From assembly GCA_019359235.1 (NCBI GenBank), contig JAHHHT010000019.1, positions 1 to 37,300 of the forward strand: 37,300 nt of DNA. The letters run 5' to 3'. This DNA comes from Oscillatoria princeps RMCB-10. GTDB taxonomy: Bacteria > Cyanobacteriota > Cyanobacteriia > Cyanobacteriales > Oscillatoriaceae. Of this stretch, positions 33,293 through 37,300 are shown in pieces. Under the pieces are notes generated by a model, which made no database searches, was not told the origin of the DNA, and worked only from the letters and a program-made list of their open reading frames with translations. Every line of letters starts with the position of its first letter. Positions within the stretch are counted from its first letter, which is position 1. The position numbers and the translations under genes were made by a program.

Positions 33293-33981
33293 CGGTTGCG
33301 CTGCCCGCAAGTCGTCGGGTGCGCCAGAAGTGCCGGCGAGTCCAAAACTTATTAATTTTTGGGCCCGCCGCACGCTTTCTCGCCGGCGCACCCTGCAACT
33401 GGGGTAAGGGAGATCATCTGAGGGGGAGAGGGGGAAAGAAATTAATGCCGGTCAATTAAGAAATGATGATATAATTAAAAGTTTTTTGCATTCAGATTGA
33501 TTGCAGGGGGAGGGAGCCAAGCAAAGCTCACCGCCCAAATTATTTGTTAAGCTTTCATAATGTCCGGTTGGATAATATATATAAAAGGCGGTGAGGTGCC
33601 AGTCGGGGGCGAGCTGCCGTTTGTTGGCTTGCGATGGAATGGTGCTGTCGGGCAGCCTCCGGTTTTGATGGTAAAGTAATAAAACGGATGCGAGTGCGGC
33701 TCTGGCGGGAGGGCGGTGAAGAGCGTGCGCGACAATCCAAGAAATGTCAGAATAGGAAGTGGGAACCTGACGGATGCTGACAGGGCAGGTGCCGGTATGA
33801 CGAAGGCCAGCAGGGTAAAAAGTAGGTGGGCGCGAGAAGAAACAAAAAGCGTAGAAGCCCGTTTTCATGGGAGTGAGCGGGTTGATTGGAACTGCTGACA
33901 ATCAGGGTAGTGGATCTGCTAGGCAACTGCGACAACAGCACTCCTGTCCAAACCCAGAAAATTTTGGCAGACGATCGGATA
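33293..33981. other. Region between TPR gene and kinase 3
   Basis: No gene is supported; the minus frame 33452-33901 and the short frames around it lack any signature. GCCGGCGAG (33332-33340) is repeated inverted at 33379-33387. The kinase 3 frame is open upstream to 33886, but only the part from 33982 is conserved. Confidence 0.5.
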
Positions 33982-35763
33982 ATGAGCCACTTTCCAGACT
34001 TTTCTAGCCACGGCTATCAAGTCATTCAGGAACTGGGACGCAACCGTGAAGGCGGTCGTATTACCTACCAGGCGATTGACTTCGCTGGCGACCGGCAGGT
34101 TGTAATTAAACAGTTCTGCTTCACAGAAGCCGGTGCCAGCTGGGCGGGCTTTAAAGCGTATCAGCGCGAGATTCAAATTCTCAGAGAGCTAAATCACGCG
34201 GGTATCCCCAGCTACCTGAACTCGTTTGAAACCGCATCAGGGTTTTGCCTGGTGCAGGAATATAAATCGGCTTTTTCTCTCGCCGACCGGCACAGTTTTG
34301 CTGCGGATGAAATCAAGCACATTGCTGTGTCAGTATTAGAAATTTTGGCCCACCTGCAAAATCGCATTCCGCCGGTGATTCACCGGGATATTAAACCAGA
34401 GAATATCTTGCTGGAAGAAGGCGACCCTTGCGGGCGACCCCAAGTTTACCTGGTGGATTTTGGTTTGGCCCGCATTAGTAGCGGGGGAGTTGCCACCAGC
34501 AGTGTCGCCGCCGGCACTTTGGGGTTCATGCCGCCAGAACAGCTGTTCAACCGCCCGCTGACCGAGGCGTCAGACCTCTACAGTTTAGGGGGGACGCTGA
34601 TTTGCATCCTCACCGGCACTGCATCGGCAGATATCGGAAACTTAATTAACGACACCTGTGGCTTTAATTTCAAACACCTGCTCCCCAAACTGAACCGGCG
34701 TTTTGTTAAGTGGCTGGAAAAAATGGTAGCTCCCAGCGCTAAAGATCGCTATCCCGACGCAGCGACAGCACTGGAAGCGCTCCAACCGATTGAGGTGATT
34801 CGCTCTCGATACCCTTCTTTTGGCGGGGTGCAACTGGTTAAGCCGGCAGCTATCGCCGGCGCAGTGTCCGTCGTCTGCGCGATTTTTGGGATTTTGCCCT
34901 CTGTGCGAATCGATGTGCGACCCCCTTCCACGCTGAGTTCGCCGGCATCTACCCCGCCACCGGTTCCGAAAGCTGACGCGGCTGAATGGCTGAAACGAGG
35001 GGATTTGCTTCGGGAGACGCAGCGCTACTCTGACGCCTTGGCGGCTTATAACCAGGCGCTCAAAGTCAGCGACAGCTATGCGGAAGCTTGGTATGGCCGG
35101 TGCTATGCGCTGACTAATTTGCAGCGCCCCCTAGAAGCGCTTTCCGCTTGTGACAAGGCGTTAAACCTGAAGCAAAATTATGCGGAGGCGTGGCACCGGC
35201 GCGGCTACGCGCTTGACGACTTGGAGCGCTATTCTGATGCGCTCCAAGCTTACGACAAAGCGCTGCAAATCAAGCCCAAATACGATACGGCATGGCATAA
35301 CCGGGGGTTCACGCTGCAAAAATTAGGCCGCTATCAGGAAGCGCTCGCCTCTTATAACAAGTCGCTGCAATTCGACCCAAACGATGCCGTGACTTGGCAG
35401 GAACGAGGACGGCTTTTAGATGCTTTGCACCGTTATGAGCAAGCGCTCGCCTCCTTTGACAAAGCGATCTCCCTCAAGCCGAAATCGGAAACTGCTTGGC
35501 GGAACCGGGGCTTAACGCTGCGGAAATTAGGTCGCTATCAGGAAGCGCTCCTTTCTTACAACAAGTCGCTAGAACTCGACCCAAACGACCCAATGACATG
35601 GCAGAGCCGGGGCGAGGTTTTAGAGCAATTGAAGCGCCTGGAAGAAGCGGCTGTTTCTTATAACAAAGCGCTGCAATTCAAGGCTGACTATGAATTGGCG
35701 CTTCAGACCCAAAAGCAGAACATGAGTGGGAGCCAATCTTTAAAGGAAAAGCTAAATCCTTAA
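33982..35763 (+). CDS. Ser/Thr protein kinase with membrane segment and TPR tail
   Basis: 593 aa. The kinase domain (about 12-270) has K43, E63, H134-R135-D136 (HRDIKPEN), D159-F160-G161 and MPPEQ. The glycine loop is GGRITYQA, atypical as in the two paralogues. One transmembrane helix lies at about 289-307. About seven TPRs follow (about 330-580); repeats 4-5 and 6-7 are near duplicates (GRYQEALASYNKSL and GRYQEALLSYNKSL). Relative to the paralogues there is a five-residue insertion containing GDPCGRP (147-153) just before the DFG strand. The start was placed at ATG 33982 by paralogy (MSHFPDFSSHGYQ). The TPRs presumably recruit substrates, perhaps on the periplasmic side if the single helix crosses the membrane. 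Confidence 0.93.
   Translation: MSHFPDFSSHGYQVIQELGRNREGGRITYQAIDFAGDRQVVIKQFCFTEAGASWAGFKAYQREIQILRELNHAGIPSYLNSFETASGFCLVQEYKSAFSLADRHSFAADEIKHIAVSVLEILAHLQNRIPPVIHRDIKPENILLEEGDPCGRPQVYLVDFGLARISSGGVATSSVAAGTLGFMPPEQLFNRPLTEASDLYSLGGTLICILTGTASADIGNLINDTCGFNFKHLLPKLNRRFVKWLEKMVAPSAKDRYPDAATALEALQPIEVIRSRYPSFGGVQLVKPAAIAGAVSVVCAIFGILPSVRIDVRPPSTLSSPASTPPPVPKADAAEWLKRGDLLRETQRYSDALAAYNQALKVSDSYAEAWYGRCYALTNLQRPLEALSACDKALNLKQNYAEAWHRRGYALDDLERYSDALQAYDKALQIKPKYDTAWHNRGFTLQKLGRYQEALASYNKSLQFDPNDAVTWQERGRLLDALHRYEQALASFDKAISLKPKSETAWRNRGLTLRKLGRYQEALLSYNKSLELDPNDPMTWQSRGEVLEQLKRLEEAAVSYNKALQFKADYELALQTQKQNMSGSQSLKEKLNP
34420..34440 (+). repeat. Palindromic repeat inserted in the kinase coding sequence
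   Basis: GGCGACCCTTGCGGGCGACC is a near-palindrome encoding GDPCGRP. The two paralogous kinases lack it at the same site. I have met the same DPCGRP peptide in unrelated cyanobacterial proteins (from memory), consistent with a mobile palindromic repeat that can insert in frame. Confidence 0.65.
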
Positions 35764-36038
35764 AAATGTTTCCCCTGAGCGGAGTGTAAATTTCAGAACC
35801 CCGGTTTCTTAAAGAAACCGGGGTTCTCGGACCCCGTGAATCAGTAGGGTGCGTTCCGCGACCAACTGCATCATGTATGGAGTAAGAGGTGAAGCGGAAC
35901 GCACCCTACCCCCTGATGGAGCAACAGTAGGGTGCTTCCAGAGGGAGCATCCCATATCTGGAGTAATCGAAGCGGGGGAACGCACCCTACCTCTGGCGGG
36001 TACGGAGCGGCTCTTGCCATAATTTTGTCAATTTTTCA
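35764..36038. repeat. Cluster of palindromic repeats after kinase 3
   Basis: The first is a 33-base palindrome of the AGAAACCCGG family (35795-35827). The second has 16-bp arms GTAGGGTGCGTTCCGC (35844-35859) and complement (35894-35909). The third is a looser copy with GTAGGGTGC (35927-35935) and GCACCCTAC (35982-35990). The last two share a family and are similar in layout to the repeats between kinases 1 and 2. No gene. Confidence 0.8.
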
Positions 36039-36052
36039 GTGATACAGATCAC
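36039..36052. promoter_or_regulatory. CRP-type binding site GTGA-N6-TCAC
   Basis: GTGATACAGATCAC has perfect half-sites for cAMP receptor proteins; cyanobacterial SyCRP1 recognises TGTGA-N6-TCACA. A TAGAAT (36089-36094) downstream could be the -10, placing the site about 55 bases upstream of the start of transcription. It would control the gene at 36121. Confidence 0.5.
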
Positions 36053-36120
36053 GCAAAATCAAAGGATTTATCACCGAGCGAGGCGGAGTAGAATCACAGA
36101 GACAATCTGGGGTAGAGTGG

Positions 36121-36465
36121 ATGATGAATGTGGCGAAGAAGTTTTGGGTTACAGGGTTCCCGTCAAGGTCAGGTATGCAAATGGGTAATAACACGCTTGA
36201 AAATCCCTTAAACAGTCAGAAAAGTGCGGTTTCAGCACTCCCAGATGTCAAGGAATGGATATCTGACCATAACTTCACGGTCAGTCTTTTTTTAGCCGTC
36301 AAGACCATGAAACAGGTACTGGCTGAAGGGGGATCGGGAGAGGACCACTGCGGCTTCTCCACTCCTGAGGGGAAATTGGTGCTGACGCCTAAAGCCAAGG
36401 ATGTCTTGAGATCCCACTGTCTGGACGAACACTGGGAGTATTTTCAGAATTACCTGCTGGCGTAG
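36121..36465 (+). CDS. Hypothetical protein, 114 aa
   Basis: Unrecognised. ATG ATG at 36121-36126, with a GGGGTAGAG purine run before it. The product is soluble and mixed helical: residues 1-45 look non-globular (FPSRSGMQMGNNTLENP), while 46-114 look folded (VSLFLAVKTMKQVLAEGGSG, LTPKAKDVLRSHCLDEHWEY). It has no signal peptide. The clean upstream region with a CRP-like site and a -10 supports a real gene. The next gene, codA, starts 129 bp downstream. Confidence 0.6.
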   Translation: MMNVAKKFWVTGFPSRSGMQMGNNTLENPLNSQKSAVSALPDVKEWISDHNFTVSLFLAVKTMKQVLAEGGSGEDHCGFSTPEGKLVLTPKAKDVLRSHCLDEHWEYFQNYLLA

Positions 36466-36594
36466 GAGGGGGCTAAGAAAACGTGGGGTGCGCCGGTGCG
36501 CCCTACCGCCTCTGGGGAGGGCAGACCTTTTGGTTTCTGGGATAAGGCGATGTTATGTTTAATGATGTCGGCCTGCTTGTAAGATTGCGCTTTT

Positions 36595-37300
36595 ATGTCC
36601 CAGAAGCCCTACGATTTACTCCTCCGGGAGTGCCGGCTGCTCACCGGCTCGCTGGTTGATATTGCCATTAAAGATGGCTTGATTGCGGCGATTGCGCCCC
36701 AGCTCGGCGATCGGGCTGATATGGAAATCGGTGTTGGGGGCAAGTTGGCCAGCCCCCCATTTGTGGAGTCGCACATTCATCTGGATTCCGCTTTGAGTGC
36801 CGGTGAGCCCCGACAGAATGCCAGCGGCACGCTGTTTGAAGGGATTGAAATTTGGGGGGAGCGCAAGCAAAGTTTAAGCTTGACAGATGTCAAAAAACGC
36901 GCTAAAGAAACCCTGAAGCTGCAAGCGTCTCAAGGGGTTTTGTTTGTTCGCACTCATGCGGATGTGAGCGAACCGAGCCTGACGGCGCTGCAAGGTTTGC
37001 TGGAAGTGCGGGAGGAAGTCAAAGACTGGATTGCAGTGCAAGTGGTGGCGTTCCCTCAAGATGGGATTTATGGCAAACCCGAAAATGAGGCGCTGCTGGA
37101 AAAAGCTCTGGAGATGGGGGCGGATGCGGTGGGCGGCATTCCCCATTATGAATTCACGCGGGAAGATGGGGTGCGGTCGGTTCACCGCATCTTTGAATTA
37201 GCGGAAAAATATGACAGGCTGATTGATATCCACTGCGATGAAATTGACGACGATCAGTCGCGCTTTTTGGAAGTTGTGGCGGCTTGTGCGATTCGCACCG
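36595..37300 (+). CDS. codA: Cytosine deaminase (amidohydrolase), 3' end beyond window
   Basis: Converts cytosine to uracil and ammonia for pyrimidine salvage; related enzymes of the family act on other ring amines. 235 codons are present. The metal motif HIHLD lies at about 60-64 and is followed by SGTLFEGIEIWGERK, RTHADVS, AVQVVAFPQDGI, GGIPHYEFTRE and IDIHCDEIDDDQSRF, all in the order of E. coli CodA. The His of IDIHCDE and its Glu are the next metal and catalytic residues. The start at ATG 36595 gives a normal N-terminal beta domain (YDLLLRECRLLTGSLVDIAI). The closing Asp of the active site is not in the window. Confidence 0.93.
   Translation, partial: MSQKPYDLLLRECRLLTGSLVDIAIKDGLIAAIAPQLGDRADMEIGVGGKLASPPFVESHIHLDSALSAGEPRQNASGTLFEGIEIWGERKQSLSLTDVKKRAKETLKLQASQGVLFVRTHADVSEPSLTALQGLLEVREEVKDWIAVQVVAFPQDGIYGKPENEALLEKALEMGADAVGGIPHYEFTREDGVRSVHRIFELAEKYDRLIDIHCDEIDDDQSRFLEVVAACAIRT

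Noticed and set aside
33452-33901. Minus ORF of 149 aa upstream of kinase 3
   Set aside because: No recognisable domain, no ribosome site, and strongly atypical composition.
36216-37185. Minus ORFs opposite the hypothetical gene and codA
   Set aside because: They are antisense shadows; the plus frame of codA is conserved across its whole length.
1-37300. tRNA, rRNA or tmRNA genes
   Set aside because: I looked for T-arm GGTTCGA-type sequences, CCA ends and rRNA conserved blocks and saw none. A tRNAscan-SE/Infernal run would be decisive.

Overview
The window looks like chromosomal DNA of a filamentous, Oscillatoriales-type cyanobacterium. Pointers to this are a Gun4 tetrapyrrole regulator, IctB, Pilin_GH-type pilin-like and pentapeptide-repeat proteins, several Ser/Thr kinases with private C-terminal domains, HIP1 octamers (GCGATCGC at 7706 and 21125), and intergenic DNA full of palindromic and short tandem repeats. 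The species cannot be named from the sequence alone. No rRNA, tRNA, CRISPR array or complete IS element was seen.

Layout. Positions 1-2900 (minus strand) hold a coiled-coil protein cut by the window edge and gltX. Positions 3195-3480 hold the relic of a ROK sugar kinase. Positions 3729-7631 hold two tandem paralogous Ser/Thr kinases, the second frameshifted. A pilin-like protein, a small Cys-rich protein and a Pro-rich membrane protein follow on the minus strand (7722-10399), then about 1.5 kb of repeat-rich DNA. Positions 11955-17236 (plus strand) hold a small exported peptide, rfaE2, gun4, a GAF/degenerate-histidine-kinase protein and ictB. Positions 17764-20654 hold a pentapeptide-repeat cluster: three genes plus two truncated relatives. 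Positions 20857-28478 (minus strand) hold one very long secreted multidomain gene (PPC, DUF4114, Ig-like, ZU5-like, beta-propeller, lipase-like, DNA/RNA non-specific nuclease), broken by two one-base frameshifts and one in-frame stop. Then come smpB, a secreted two-repeat protein, a 53-aa gene with its own promoter, leader and terminator, a 15-TPR protein, a third kinase carrying TPRs, a hypothetical protein behind a CRP-like site, and the start of codA.

The most interesting structure is a dispersed element of about 110 bp present three times (2782-2891, 12259-12368, 33182-33292). It carries a Shine-Dalgarno run, then a short reading frame ([12 protein letters not shown]) that overlaps a 7-bp hairpin closed by a GNRA tetraloop. 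One copy supplies the ribosome site and start codon of gltX. A second copy lies directly upstream of rfaE2, and its frame ends in a stop overlapping the rfaE2 start. The third faces the 3' end of the TPR gene. I do not recognise it as a described family.

Two themes connect the genes. One is signalling: three kinases with nearly identical catalytic heads but different tails, a pseudo-histidine kinase and large TPR scaffolds. The other is gene decay: at least five broken or truncated genes, several next to palindromic repeats.
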